Shown here: piece by piece, positions 35,711-45,534 of the stretch
Layout of the letters: the number at the start of each line of letters is the position of its first letter
How positions within the stretch are numbered: position 1 is the stretch's first letter
Assembly: GCA_021775095.1 (NCBI GenBank)
Contig: JAJFII010000067.1
Coordinates: 1 to 64,000, forward strand
Reading direction: 5' to 3'
From: Rhodospirillales bacterium
GTDB taxonomy: Bacteria > Pseudomonadota > Alphaproteobacteria > Rhodospirillales > Casp-alpha2
Length of the DNA: 64,000 nucleotides
Made by a program: the position numbers and the translations under genes
The notes under the pieces: model-generated
Databases searched by the model: none
What the model was told of the DNA's origin: nothing
The model's input: the letters and a program-made list of their open reading frames with translations, nothing else

Positions 35711-35748
35711 ATTGGGACTTTCATCGGGAAGGCGATAATTCGCAACGG

Positions 35749-36909
35749 TTAGGGCGTGAAGTCTTTAAATTGTTTGCCCAGTTTTAACCCCTGGCGCTGA
35801 TAATTGGAACTGATTGTCTCCCCATAGGTCATTTCCGGCTTTGCAGACAAACGTTCGTAGACCAGCCGGCCGGTGGTTTGGCCGTGCTCCAATAAAAACG
35901 GCACATCGTGACTGCGCACTTCCAAAACCCCCTTGGAGCCCTTGCCCCCGGCCGCTTCCCAGCCGAACCCGGGATCAAAAAAACCAGCATAATGCACCCG
36001 AAACTCGCCCAGCAGGGTATCGTAGGCCAACATTTCTGCGGCAAGATCGGGCGGCACGGATACGGATTCCTGGGTGGCCAGAATATAAAAATCACCGGGG
36101 TTCAGAATAATTCCTTTTTTGGTGTCCGACATGACCGGTTCCCAAAAGGTTTTTGGCTGGTAATAAGCAATCCGCCTGAGATCGATCACCGGGGCATGGG
36201 GGCGGGCCCGATAGCCAATAATCCGGGCACCGTCGCCCGCCAGATCAACGGTGAATTTAAGCCCCCTGTCCATCAGGCCATGGACCGCCCCATCCCTGAC
36301 CAGCGGTGTTCGGGCGTGCAGCTCGGCCAGGTCGGCGTCGGAAAGTTTGGACCGTTCCTGGCTAAAGCGGATCTGATTGAGCCGGTCTCCGGTGCGCGCC
36401 AGGATGGAAAAAGTGCAGGGCGCAATCTCCAGATAAAGCGGGCCTGCGTAGCCGGCCGCCACACTGTCAAATTCAACGGCATTGTCGGTGATCAACCGGC
36501 TGAAAACATCAAGCCTGCCGGTCGAGCTTTTGGGGTTGGTGATCGCCGAAAACGCCGGCGTTAACAGCAAGTGTTCCTGCAGGGGCACAATATAAACACA
36601 GCCCTGTTCAAGCACCGCGCCGGGCCGCAAATCCATCTGGTGCATGGTCAATTGTTCCAGGACCGTGCGGACCGAAGTGTTTTTGCCCGGTAAAAAACTG
36701 GCCTGGACCCGATAGGCGATGTCACCCAGCCGCAAATCGAGACTGGCCGGCTGGATTTGCGCCGGATCGATCCGTGTAACGGCGGTAATGAGGTCGCCAT
36801 CGATCATTGCCTTGATCGATTGCGACGGCAACAGGCCGGCTGTGGCCGGTCCAACAAAACCGCGATTGATGGCCGTATTCAGGTCTTTGAGGTTATTTTG
36901 GTCGGGCAT
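35749..36909 (-). CDS. dcd: Two-domain dCTP deaminase (2'-deoxycytidine 5'-triphosphate deaminase)
   Basis: 386 aa from the ATG at 36909 (the frame is open to 36939 without a ribosome site). It supplies dUTP for thymidylate synthesis. The first dUTPase-like domain holds IQPASLDLRLGDIAYRVQAS and TNPKSSTGRLDVFSRLITDN, with the SSxGR nucleotide motif; the second half repeats the fold (LNPGDFYILATQESVSVPPD, HYAGFFDPGFGW). Common Dcd proteins are about 190 aa and trimeric; this fused long form is known in alphaproteobacteria. Its start lies about 65 bp beyond the end of the RND permease gene. Confidence 0.9.
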   Translation of the reverse strand: MPDQNNLKDLNTAINRGFVGPATAGLLPSQSIKAMIDGDLITAVTRIDPAQIQPASLDLRLGDIAYRVQASFLPGKNTSVRTVLEQLTMHQMDLRPGAVLEQGCVYIVPLQEHLLLTPAFSAITNPKSSTGRLDVFSRLITDNAVEFDSVAAGYAGPLYLEIAPCTFSILARTGDRLNQIRFSQERSKLSDADLAELHARTPLVRDGAVHGLMDRGLKFTVDLAGDGARIIGYRARPHAPVIDLRRIAYYQPKTFWEPVMSDTKKGIILNPGDFYILATQESVSVPPDLAAEMLAYDTLLGEFRVHYAGFFDPGFGWEAAGGKGSKGVLEVRSHDVPFLLEHGQTTGRLVYERLSAKPEMTYGETISSNYQRQGLKLGKQFKDFTP

Positions 36910-36974
36910 CACTATTTCCAGTTTCATGCAAAAGCGCAAGTGTTGTCCGGGCCACGTTTAGACACGGATGGGTT

Positions 36975-39900
36975 TTATCCGTCCAGTTTGGCCCAGCCTA
37001 AATCGTCAAATATGGCGTAGACGGCGGGTACCAAAAACAACACCAGCACGGTCGACACCAACAAACCAAAACTCAGACTGGTCACCAGGGGTATGAGGAT
37101 TTGCGCCTGCAAACTGGTTTCCGAAAGCATCGGCAGCAGACCGACAATGGTCGTCACCGAGGTCAGAAAAACCGCTCGGAACCGCGCCCGGCTGGCCAGC
37201 GGTGCCGCCACGGCGACGGATTTTGTGTCGCCATGAAAATGTTTGATGAAATTCACCAGCAATATGGAATCATTGACCACAACCCCCGCCAAAGCAACGA
37301 ACCCTAACATGCTTGGCATGGTGAAATCCAGGCCGAGCAGGACATGGCCGCCAACCGCGCCGATGAAGGCAAAGGGGATGATAATCATCACAACAAACGG
37401 TTCCGCATAACTTTTGAATTGAAAACTCAGCAGTAAAAACACCCCGATAAGACCGAGAACAAATCCCCGGACCATGGATTTTTGTGTTGTCGCGGCATTT
37501 TTGTTGGCCCCTTCCAGGGCAAATTCGACGCCCGGATAGGTCTTGCCCATATCAACAAAAAATCGTTTTTGGGTGTCGGCTAAAAGTTCACCGGCATTGG
37601 CCACCGCCGTATTGACGTCGCCCTGAATGGTTATGGTGCGGACCCCGTTGACCCGATTGATCCGTGAGTATCCACGGCCAAAGGTGACATCGGCGATGGC
37701 CGACAGGGGGATCAGGCGGCCTTCGCTGGTGGAAATGGTGAAATAATCCAGGTCCGATAAACTGTCACGATCCTGCGGGCGCAGGCGCACGTCGACTTCA
37801 TAGGACTCGCCGTTCCTTTGGATCTCGTCGACGGTGGATCCGAAAAACGCCGTCCTCAATTGATCGGCAATCATTTGCGCGTTTACGCCCAGGGGCGATG
37901 CGCCGTCTTTCAGGCGCACCCGTATTTCCGGTTTGCCGGGACGCAAATCATCGGTCACGTTAAAGCTGCCCGAATACCCGCGCAGCCATTTTTGCAAATC
38001 CAGCGAGGCGCTTTTTAATTCCTTCAGGTCGTTTCCCTGCAGGCGGATTTCAATGGCGAGTCCGGCCGGGCCAATTTGCGCTTCGGCAAATTTAATCCAG
38101 ATCACATCGGCCAAATCGCCGGTCTCCAGGCGCCAGGCTTCCATGGCCGCGTCGATGGTTGTCGACCGGACTTCCGAACTCAACAGATCGGCAGTCAGGG
38201 TGACAACATGGGCGCCGGTTTCGTAGGCGTCGGTATTTTCGCTGAATTTGATGCCGACTGATTTAACCAGCGAACGGCCGTCCGGTTGCTCTGGTGAAAA
38301 CCGTTTATCAACTGCCGCCAAGGCGTCGTTGACTTTTTTAACAATCATCTCGGTGCGGTGCAGCGGGGTGCCCTGCGGCAACAAGACCCGGGCTTCCATG
38401 ACGTCGCCGTCGAGCTCGGGAAAGGGTGAAAATTTTAGGAACCCGCCGGCCAGGACACTGACCGCCAGGATCAGTGCGGCAAAGGCACAACCGGTGGTGA
38501 AATAGCGCCATTCAACGGCTTTGTCGGCGACCGGTCCAACCACATGGTCGCTGAACCGGCGCATTTTATCATCGACCCAGGCCTGAACGGCCGGTTGCTT
38601 GGCGTCAGCCGATGCCAAGGAATGGCTCAGGTGATTGGGTAATATGAAAAAGGCTTCGATCAGAGAGACAATCAATACAAACAACATAACCACCGGGACG
38701 ACCCGCAGGATCTGACCCAGATCGCCCTGCAGGAAGGCCAGGGAACCAAAAATGCAGGTGGTTGTGATAAACGATGCAAAGACGCTGGGAATGACCTGTT
38801 TTGCGCCGTCGACGGCGGCATCGAGGGAGGATTTTCCCTGACTTTTGTGACTGACGATATTTTCGGCAATGACGATGGCGTCGTCCATCAACAATCCAAT
38901 AACGATTAACAAACCGACCATGGTCAGCATGTTGATGGTATATCCGACCTGGACCATGAGCACGATGGCACCGAGAAAGGAAACGGGAAGCCCCATGACC
39001 ACCCAAAAGGAATAACGCAGGCCAAAGAAGAGCCACAGGGTCAGAAAGACCAGTACCAAACCCTGGCCGCCGTTTCTTAATAACAGCGCCAGCCGGTCCT
39101 TGACGATCGATGAGACGTCTTTGCTGAGAACCATTGCAACGCCCGGCGGTGAAATCGCCCGTTCGTTTTCGAGAAAGCCGTTGACCGCATTGATCACTTC
39201 CAGGGTATCGTCGCTGGCGGTTTTTGTGATGTCCAGAATGGCCGCGGCTTTGCCATTGAACAGGATCTTTTTTTCGTCGAGCTCAAACCGGTCCTGGATG
39301 GTCGCAATGTCGCCCAGCCGGATTTGTCCGCCGTCGGCGCTGGCCACGACAACGATGTCATGAAAACCGTCGACGGTTTTTCTTTCATCGGCAAATCGCA
39401 CCAACAGTTCCTGGTCGCTGGTGGTTATGTTGCCGGCTGGCAGATCAATGCTTTGGCGCTGAATGGCGGCGGCAATATCGGCAACACTCAAACCGAATTG
39501 CCTGAGAGTTTGATCCGCCAGCTCGATGCGGATCTGGTGGTCGGAAAAACCCTTGATCTCAACTTTTGGAATGCCGCCGTAATGTAACATGCGATCCTTG
39601 GTCTGTTCAGCCAGGGCTTTCAGATCGGCCTTGCGATCAGGGCCGGTTATGGCCACGGAGGCGACAAAATCGGTCCGCCCCAATTGCCGGATGGTCGCCT
39701 GTTCAGCCCGTTCGGGAAAGTCGGTTATGGCCTCAATTTCGGTTTTAACATCGGCCGTAAAACGGTCCAGATTACGTCCTTCCTGCATTTCGACAACGGC
39801 TTTTGCTGATCCTTCTCTGGCATCACAGGAGATTTCTTCCACATTGTCGATGCCGTCGATGGCGTCTTCAATGCGCTGGCAAATGGCCTCTTCAATGTCT

Positions 39901-40064
39901 TCGGCCCGGGCCCCGGGATACAGCACGTTGACTTCCACCCGTTTGGCGTCGACCCGCGGGAAAGTTTCCCGCTGCAGGGTCGGCCAGGCAAAAAGCCCGG
40001 CGATGATAAATCCGGCCATCAGCAGATTTGCCGCAGTCGGATGGGAGGCAAAATACCGGATCAT
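36975..40064 (-). CDS. RND-family efflux permease (AcrB/MexB type)
   Basis: 1029 aa, the usual size. It has 12 membrane segments in two halves and two large periplasmic regions. It starts with MIRYFASHPTAANLLMAGFI. Proton-relay aspartates lie in VIGLLMDDAIVIAENI, matching the family GxxxDDAIV motif; GVVVNDSILLVNFIK is the equivalent segment in the second half. It exports drugs, detergents or metabolites across the envelope together with the adjacent fusion protein. The ATG overlaps the fusion-protein stop (ATGA). No outer-membrane channel is encoded here. The sequence is of the antibiotic/lipophile branch rather than the heavy-metal CusA branch. Confidence 0.95.
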   Translation of the reverse strand: MIRYFASHPTAANLLMAGFIIAGLFAWPTLQRETFPRVDAKRVEVNVLYPGARAEDIEEAICQRIEDAIDGIDNVEEISCDAREGSAKAVVEMQEGRNLDRFTADVKTEIEAITDFPERAEQATIRQLGRTDFVASVAITGPDRKADLKALAEQTKDRMLHYGGIPKVEIKGFSDHQIRIELADQTLRQFGLSVADIAAAIQRQSIDLPAGNITTSDQELLVRFADERKTVDGFHDIVVVASADGGQIRLGDIATIQDRFELDEKKILFNGKAAAILDITKTASDDTLEVINAVNGFLENERAISPPGVAMVLSKDVSSIVKDRLALLLRNGGQGLVLVFLTLWLFFGLRYSFWVVMGLPVSFLGAIVLMVQVGYTINMLTMVGLLIVIGLLMDDAIVIAENIVSHKSQGKSSLDAAVDGAKQVIPSVFASFITTTCIFGSLAFLQGDLGQILRVVPVVMLFVLIVSLIEAFFILPNHLSHSLASADAKQPAVQAWVDDKMRRFSDHVVGPVADKAVEWRYFTTGCAFAALILAVSVLAGGFLKFSPFPELDGDVMEARVLLPQGTPLHRTEMIVKKVNDALAAVDKRFSPEQPDGRSLVKSVGIKFSENTDAYETGAHVVTLTADLLSSEVRSTTIDAAMEAWRLETGDLADVIWIKFAEAQIGPAGLAIEIRLQGNDLKELKSASLDLQKWLRGYSGSFNVTDDLRPGKPEIRVRLKDGASPLGVNAQMIADQLRTAFFGSTVDEIQRNGESYEVDVRLRPQDRDSLSDLDYFTISTSEGRLIPLSAIADVTFGRGYSRINRVNGVRTITIQGDVNTAVANAGELLADTQKRFFVDMGKTYPGVEFALEGANKNAATTQKSMVRGFVLGLIGVFLLLSFQFKSYAEPFVVMIIIPFAFIGAVGGHVLLGLDFTMPSMLGFVALAGVVVNDSILLVNFIKHFHGDTKSVAVAAPLASRARFRAVFLTSVTTIVGLLPMLSETSLQAQILIPLVTSLSFGLLVSTVLVLFLVPAVYAIFDDLGWAKLDG

Positions 40065-41422
40065 TTGAGGGCTCCACGGGCGCTTGCCTGTTGCGCCAGC
40101 CGTTGACTAAGCTCCGGATCGGCGACGGGGATCAACAGCATGCCGGCAATGGCCGGCGACAAATCGGAAACGACCACCTGATCGCCTAGTGCCACACCGC
40201 TTAGGGGTGCCGCCAGGTCGCCTTGGTAAAGGCCCACCTCAATGGGATTAATGACCAGCCGATTGGTTTTGTCCAAAACATAAACCCGGCCGTCATGGAC
40301 CGCCGAGCGGGGGATGACGATCCGGTTTTCCAGGGGTTTTGCCCGGATTTCGATCTCCACAAACATGCCTTTGGTCAGCGGCGGACGTTTGCCGGGGATG
40401 GCTTTCGAATAGGCCCCATCGACGGCAGCAATGACCCCGATGGTTCGGGTTTTCGGGTCAACGGAATCACTTATTCTGGCAAATCGGGCCGGCCATTCGA
40501 TGGCCGTGTCGCCAGCCCCGAGACGCACGGTCAGTTGCAGCCCCATCTGTTCGATCACCTCGCGGAAAGACGTCGTCGTGAGATTTAGCGAGCGCCGGTC
40601 ACCGACGGCGGCCTGGGCCAGGCCACGGAATTGATCGACGGCAATTTGCGCCGCAATCTCGGCGGTTTCCATACCGTCGGCGATGACCAGGGTTTGCCCA
40701 ACCTGGGCATATTGTGTGGTTTCCACGTTGACTTCGGCAATCCGCGCGGTGAACGGCAATTTAATGTGGGTACGCTGTAAATTAAGTTGCGCCTGTTCCA
40801 AAGTCGCCTGATAAACGTTGACCTGCTCGCCCTGCACGGCAATTTGCGTGGGGATCAGGTTGAGGGTGTTTTTGAGATCCTGGACTTTTTTACGCTGCGA
40901 CAGGGTATCGCGAAATTCCTGGTCAACGGCCGACTGGGAAAGGGTGCCGCGTTTTTTGAGGTTCTGTTTGCGCTCCAGCTCCGTTTCCCGAACCTCCAGG
41001 GCGCGCTCTTCGATCTCTAAGGTTAGTTGGGTATTGTGTTTGGAGACGTCGAGTTCCTTGCGTTTGGCCTGGGCCGAGCGGATGTTGGCTTCGGCTTCAC
41101 GGATGGCCAATTCATAATCGACTGCGGAAATCCGGATGATTTCCGTTCCCGCCTGCATAATCGCGCCCTTTTTTAGATCCGCATGAACAAAGGTAATCTC
41201 ACCACTTACCTGGGTACTGGCATTCCAAATCTTACCGGGTTTGACGTCGCCAAATCCAATAATCCGAGGCACCAGTGTGGTCGGTACCGCTTCGATCACC
41301 CGTACCTGACGGGCCTCCTCTGTCGGCGGTTTGCGTTCCGGCGGTTGTTTTGAATTGATGACAAAAACAAGCACCGCTACGGCCAATACAATAGGTGGCA
41401 CGATCATGAGTTTTCTGAACAT
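40061..41422 (-). CDS. RND efflux membrane fusion (periplasmic adaptor) protein
   Basis: 453 aa from the ATG at 41422, with AGAAGAGA upstream; the open frame runs 11 codons further. One N-terminal anchor helix (FRKLMIVPPIVLAVAVLVFV) is followed by the biotinyl-lipoyl half-motifs, a long helical hairpin (residues about 110-200, rich in Glu, Lys and Arg) and beta-barrel domains. It couples the downstream RND permease to an outer-membrane tunnel. The two genes overlap by 4 nt and form an operon. No regulator lies next to it. Confidence 0.92.
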   Translation of the reverse strand: MFRKLMIVPPIVLAVAVLVFVINSKQPPERKPPTEEARQVRVIEAVPTTLVPRIIGFGDVKPGKIWNASTQVSGEITFVHADLKKGAIMQAGTEIIRISAVDYELAIREAEANIRSAQAKRKELDVSKHNTQLTLEIEERALEVRETELERKQNLKKRGTLSQSAVDQEFRDTLSQRKKVQDLKNTLNLIPTQIAVQGEQVNVYQATLEQAQLNLQRTHIKLPFTARIAEVNVETTQYAQVGQTLVIADGMETAEIAAQIAVDQFRGLAQAAVGDRRSLNLTTTSFREVIEQMGLQLTVRLGAGDTAIEWPARFARISDSVDPKTRTIGVIAAVDGAYSKAIPGKRPPLTKGMFVEIEIRAKPLENRIVIPRSAVHDGRVYVLDKTNRLVINPIEVGLYQGDLAAPLSGVALGDQVVVSDLSPAIAGMLLIPVADPELSQRLAQQASARGALK

Positions 41423-41497
41423 CGTCTCTTCTCTCAGAAGGTGAGCTCGATCCAAACCTATGATGACGGCGAAGCCGGGGTTTTATCAAGACCCTGG

Positions 41498-42364
41498 TTA
41501 TTTGTTTTTTAGATTGCCCCGGTACAGGACAAACAATCCGCTGCCGACAATCAAGGCCGCACCGGCCAGCGCCTGGGATTGCGGGAAATCGCCCCAAATC
41601 ACATAACCAAGCATGATCGCCCAGACAAGGGAGGTATATTGAAAGGGCGCTACGACCGCCGCCGGTGCCGTGGTTACTGCCGAGTTCATCAGAAAATGCC
41701 CGGTCGTTGCAACGAATCCCAACAATCCGAGCAGGCAAAAATCAACGGCCGTCGGGGTCACCCAAGCGAACGGCAGCGTCGCCGTTCCGGCCAGGGCAAC
41801 GCCCAGAGTTTGCAGGGTGATAAGGGTCAGGCCACCGGACGCGCTTAAACTCCGCGCCAGGGTCAACATCAGGGCCAGGGCCAGACTTCCGGCCAGGGCA
41901 ATCAGCGCCGGCAAAGACAGCACCGCGTCACTGGGCGGAAAAATAAAAATCACCCCGGTAAAACCGATTACCAGGGCCGACCAGCGCCGCAGACCCACGT
42001 GCTGGCCCAGGATGATCACCGAAAAGGCCGTCAGGAAAAGCGGCGAGGCGAGATAAAACATAAACACATCGGCCAGCGGTAAATATTTGACGGCCCAGTA
42101 AAAACAGGAAACTTCGGCGACCACCAGAAACATACGAACCAAATGCAGAAGCGGCCGTTGCAGGGGGAACAGGCGTTTTAAATCGCCACGGTGCCAGGCC
42201 AGGGGCAGCAACACCAGCAATGCGGCAAAACTGCGGATCGCCAGCAACTGGCCGACCGGATAAGAGGCCACCAGCCATTTACCGATGGCATCGTTGAGAG
42301 TGAACAACAACATGGCAATGAGCATCAGCACGATGCCGCGCTTATGGGAGCTATCGGTTTTCAT
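41498..42364 (-). CDS. EamA/DMT-family transporter
   Basis: 288 aa from the ATG at 42364; an in-frame TTG at 42409 is the only upstream alternative. Ten hydrophobic segments arranged as two EamA repeats, beginning with GIVLMLIAMLLFTLNDAIGK and GQLLAIRSFAALLVLLPLAW. The second repeat ends in LAGAALIVGSGLFVLYRGNL. Members export amino acids, nucleobases or other small metabolites; specificity cannot be read. It lies 75 bp upstream of the RND operon in the same direction, possibly separately transcribed. Confidence 0.9.
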   Translation of the reverse strand: MKTDSSHKRGIVLMLIAMLLFTLNDAIGKWLVASYPVGQLLAIRSFAALLVLLPLAWHRGDLKRLFPLQRPLLHLVRMFLVVAEVSCFYWAVKYLPLADVFMFYLASPLFLTAFSVIILGQHVGLRRWSALVIGFTGVIFIFPPSDAVLSLPALIALAGSLALALMLTLARSLSASGGLTLITLQTLGVALAGTATLPFAWVTPTAVDFCLLGLLGFVATTGHFLMNSAVTTAPAAVVAPFQYTSLVWAIMLGYVIWGDFPQSQALAGAALIVGSGLFVLYRGNLKNK

Positions 42365-42740
42365 TGGAATTTTTCTCAGCAACTCAGACAGGATATCGCT
42401 ATACAGCAAAAACAGTTTTAGGTCATGTACCCAAAACGGGATTCTCCATTTACCCGAATTCTGATTAAGCTTCCAAACCGCCTCGCTATAATAAAGTTGG
42501 CCGCTGTTCGAATTTAATTGTGTGTTAACGAGTCCATGGCCTGGTTTTTCCCAGAATTAATGACTCCGATATTTCATCATGCAAAACGCAGCGTGACCCG
42601 ATGGGAGTTCAAAATTTTTAGTTGCAAAACTTTACTGGAATAAGCCTTTAATTGCTATTATCGTCAAGAACGTTAAATAAACTACTCCAATTAAGTGAAA
42701 GTGATTGACGCGTTATTTTGAGTTTTGGGGTCTCTGAAAT
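42365..42740. other. Intergenic region between EamA transporter and TPR gene
   Basis: 376 bp between divergent genes. It is AT-rich toward its right end. I see no RNA gene, no repeat shared with the rest of the window and no convincing -35/-10 pair. It must hold the promoters of both flanking genes. Confidence 0.5.
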
Positions 42741-44429
42741 ATGTTGGGGAAAACTAAAAGTATAGGGATCGTGATCGGTCTCCTGGTATTGGTTGGGTGG
42801 CTTACCTGGCCAAGCCCCGGATTTGAAATTTTTCTCGAGAAACGCCTTGTTGACAACAATCAAGCACCGCGAATAATACAAATTGCGAAAACGGCGTCGT
42901 CAAGGACAGACCGGATAGCCCGCCACCACAGTTACCTTGCGATCAAAGTCGATGAGACCAAAATCGATAATCCCGTCCCCACAGAAGTTTTTGGCGGAGC
43001 CTTAAAACCGGGCGATCTAGTAACATTATCATTAAATACAAAACTGTCAGGGAAATGGGGATCGTTTTCTGCAGATTTTAAGGCCGACAAAATGTTTGAC
43101 GCTTTTATTGCAACACTCGCCGGTTATTTGGGAGTTAAACGATATTATCTGGTTGTGCAATCCTTCAAGGCTTGGGGAACCAGCGGAGATAACCCGTCAG
43201 AATCAACCGCCAACCAGATGCTCACGTACCTGTACCCAGAACAGGACCGTGCGGCCGAGCTTCCCTACCGGGCGGGAGCAACAGATGAACAGCTGGTTGA
43301 CCTCCTCGCGCATAACCTTGTCATGTCTGTTCAGGATGATCGGGCCGATTGTTCCAGTACATTGTGTTTTTCAGACCTGTCGGCATCTTTGGTCAGCCTC
43401 GACAATACACGAACAGGTTTTGATATTTTGTTTCAGGGCAGAAATCACTCTGCATGTCTCGGGGAAAACGAGAGTGATTGCAAAGACCGCTCAGAGGCAT
43501 TTTTTCAAAAAGCGTTGACCGATGATGCAGATAACGACCACGCTTCATTTGGTCTGGGTTTGATATATCTGAGTCGAGCGAAAAGCGGGATCGCATCTTC
43601 TTCGGCTTATGCAGTCGGGAAACATTTGATACGCGGGCTCGACTATCTGAATCAGGCCCGAGAATCGAACAGGTTTCTTGATGGATTATTGAGTTCGTCG
43701 GGTTGGCTTCGATTGTTGGAGAAAAATCCCGAATTCGGTAAACTTGGTCTTAGTAATGAGTTCCTTGCTGCCGCCGATGCCTATCGGATGGCGCGAATAG
43801 CTATGGTTTCTGGGGATTACATGGCCGTTCTGAGGCATATTGATTCCCTGAACAATTTTCCCAAATGGTTGGCCGGTCATATCACGTTACTGAAATTTCA
43901 TGCGCAATTACAATTGGTTCAAAACCGTGAGGATGCGCTTGTGATTTTAAAAGACCTGTTTGAAAGCCAAGGCGAATTCGAAGTGTCTGGATATTCTGCG
44001 GTTTTTGGCATTGCTGCGGCCCAGTGGGCCAAAGGCGAAGAGGTTTGGGTTGAGCGTGCCGAGCAGGCACTGGATGAGGCTGTCCTTACTGCACACGATA
44101 AGATCGCCGCATTGGATGCCATGGCAACCCGCAGCGCGGGATTGGTGTTTTTGGGGAAATCGGAAAAAGCGCTGCAGGAACTTGAACGTGTCATCAAAAA
44201 GATTGGCGACACGCGCGACAAATATGATTACCGAAGCATCTTGTTGTCTGTCGGTCGGGTATTTGTCCTTTTGAACCAGTATGACGATGCAGCAATTTAT
44301 TTCGGAGAGGCGATCCGCCACGACCCTGCTTACTTGAGCTTGATTGGAACACATTCGAGTTTTGAGAATTTTCGGAGACAATGGTTTAATTACGAATCTT
44401 GGAGACTTGAAATGCTGCCGGAACACTAA
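42741..44429 (+). CDS. Membrane-anchored TPR-like protein linked to a TRAP binding protein
   Basis: 562 aa. A single N-terminal hydrophobic segment (IGIVIGLLVLVGWLTW) anchors it at the membrane or acts as a signal. The N-terminal half is not recognised. From about residue 250 on it is helical with TPR-like pairs: KDRSEAFFQKALTDDADNDH, ASFGLGLIYLSRAKSG, and near the end AIYFGEAIRHDPAYLSLIGT. Four cysteines cluster in DCSSTLCF and CLGENESDCK, possibly forming disulfides. The next gene encodes a DctP-like protein 64 nt downstream. This recalls TRAP-associated TPR proteins (TatT type), although this one is longer than those. Confidence 0.75.
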   Translation: MLGKTKSIGIVIGLLVLVGWLTWPSPGFEIFLEKRLVDNNQAPRIIQIAKTASSRTDRIARHHSYLAIKVDETKIDNPVPTEVFGGALKPGDLVTLSLNTKLSGKWGSFSADFKADKMFDAFIATLAGYLGVKRYYLVVQSFKAWGTSGDNPSESTANQMLTYLYPEQDRAAELPYRAGATDEQLVDLLAHNLVMSVQDDRADCSSTLCFSDLSASLVSLDNTRTGFDILFQGRNHSACLGENESDCKDRSEAFFQKALTDDADNDHASFGLGLIYLSRAKSGIASSSAYAVGKHLIRGLDYLNQARESNRFLDGLLSSSGWLRLLEKNPEFGKLGLSNEFLAAADAYRMARIAMVSGDYMAVLRHIDSLNNFPKWLAGHITLLKFHAQLQLVQNREDALVILKDLFESQGEFEVSGYSAVFGIAAAQWAKGEEVWVERAEQALDEAVLTAHDKIAALDAMATRSAGLVFLGKSEKALQELERVIKKIGDTRDKYDYRSILLSVGRVFVLLNQYDDAAIYFGEAIRHDPAYLSLIGTHSSFENFRRQWFNYESWRLEMLPEH

Positions 44430-44493
44430 ACCTGCAAAGCTTTTTTAGCATTACGATGCATTAAGAAACTCGCCGGAGCAGTAAGGAGAAATA

Positions 44494-45486
44494 ATGGAAA
44501 TTTTTAGACGTTCACTGATTGCGGGCACGGCAGGGTTTGCATCACTTTTAACATTTGGTCCGGCCCTTGCCTTATATCCCTTTTGTCGGCAATTGCGGCT
44601 GGGCAATTTTGGCCCGCCTGAAATGGAGGATTGGGGGCGGGAGTTGCAAAGCCGTGTAAGAAATACAATTGAATGGAAAGATGGTTTGTCCGTTAACCGC
44701 GGAACACTTTTTGGAAATACGCGTCAGGCTTTTGAGCTCGTCGCCACTAATGTTATAGACCTGGCCACCGTGTATGGCGGTATTGGCGTCGAACGCTCGC
44801 CGGACCTTGCCGTACTCGACGACCCACGAACACAACACATTTTTGCAACCGACATTGAACGCGCAGCGGCCTTGCTCGGTCTGATCGGTCGGACGCCCGC
44901 CGAGCAGGGGGTTTTGTTGCTTGGCGCTACTCACGTGATGCAGGATATCTGGGTCGCAACAGATAAAAAAATTGCGTCGATAAAAGATCTTTCCGGCCTG
45001 AAGATAAGGGTCGGCAATCAACGACAGCAGATTTTCGCCGAGGCTGTTGGGGCAACGGCAACACAAATGCCGTTTGCCGAAGTTTCCATGGCTCTTGAGC
45101 AGAGGGTTGTCGATGCAACGGTCATCAATCCCTCGGTGGCAAATCTTTTTAAATTCCGTGCCAATACCGTCGTCTCATTGAATGCCGCACAATTAATGCC
45201 GCAGGGGTATGCGATGGTGATGAATGGCGAGGTGCTGAAATCTGCTGATGATCGGGCTCGTCGGGTATTTTCAGCGGCGGGTTTGCAAGCCGGCGTGAGA
45301 TACACCGAAATTGCCGGTTCTCGTTACAATTCGGCGATGGAATCATTGCAGAAACAGGGAACACAACTGGTATCACTTTCGGCGGATCATCTTAAACCGG
45401 CCCGTAATATTATTCTGAAAAGAGCAGATGAACTCTACGGTGAAATTGGAGTATCTGCCGACGTTTTGGACTTGATCCGTAGTTAG
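44494..45486 (+). CDS. TRAP-transporter DctP-like solute-binding protein
   Basis: 330 aa. The N-terminus IFRRSLIAGTAGFASLLTFG has a twin arginine and looks like a Tat or Sec signal. The mature protein shows DctP hallmarks: IKDLSGLKIRVGNQRQQIFA and ATQMPFAEVSMALEQRVVDA, where the central arginine normally binds the carboxylate. AAGGAG lies before the ATG. No DctQ or DctM membrane gene is in the window; the upstream neighbour is a TPR-like protein. It may serve a distant permease or have a sensing role. Confidence 0.88.
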   Translation: MEIFRRSLIAGTAGFASLLTFGPALALYPFCRQLRLGNFGPPEMEDWGRELQSRVRNTIEWKDGLSVNRGTLFGNTRQAFELVATNVIDLATVYGGIGVERSPDLAVLDDPRTQHIFATDIERAAALLGLIGRTPAEQGVLLLGATHVMQDIWVATDKKIASIKDLSGLKIRVGNQRQQIFAEAVGATATQMPFAEVSMALEQRVVDATVINPSVANLFKFRANTVVSLNAAQLMPQGYAMVMNGEVLKSADDRARRVFSAAGLQAGVRYTEIAGSRYNSAMESLQKQGTQLVSLSADHLKPARNIILKRADELYGEIGVSADVLDLIRS

Positions 45487-45534
45487 GGCAGGCGGGTCGA
45501 AAGCTCAACGGACATAAACTATTAAAAGGCCAGT

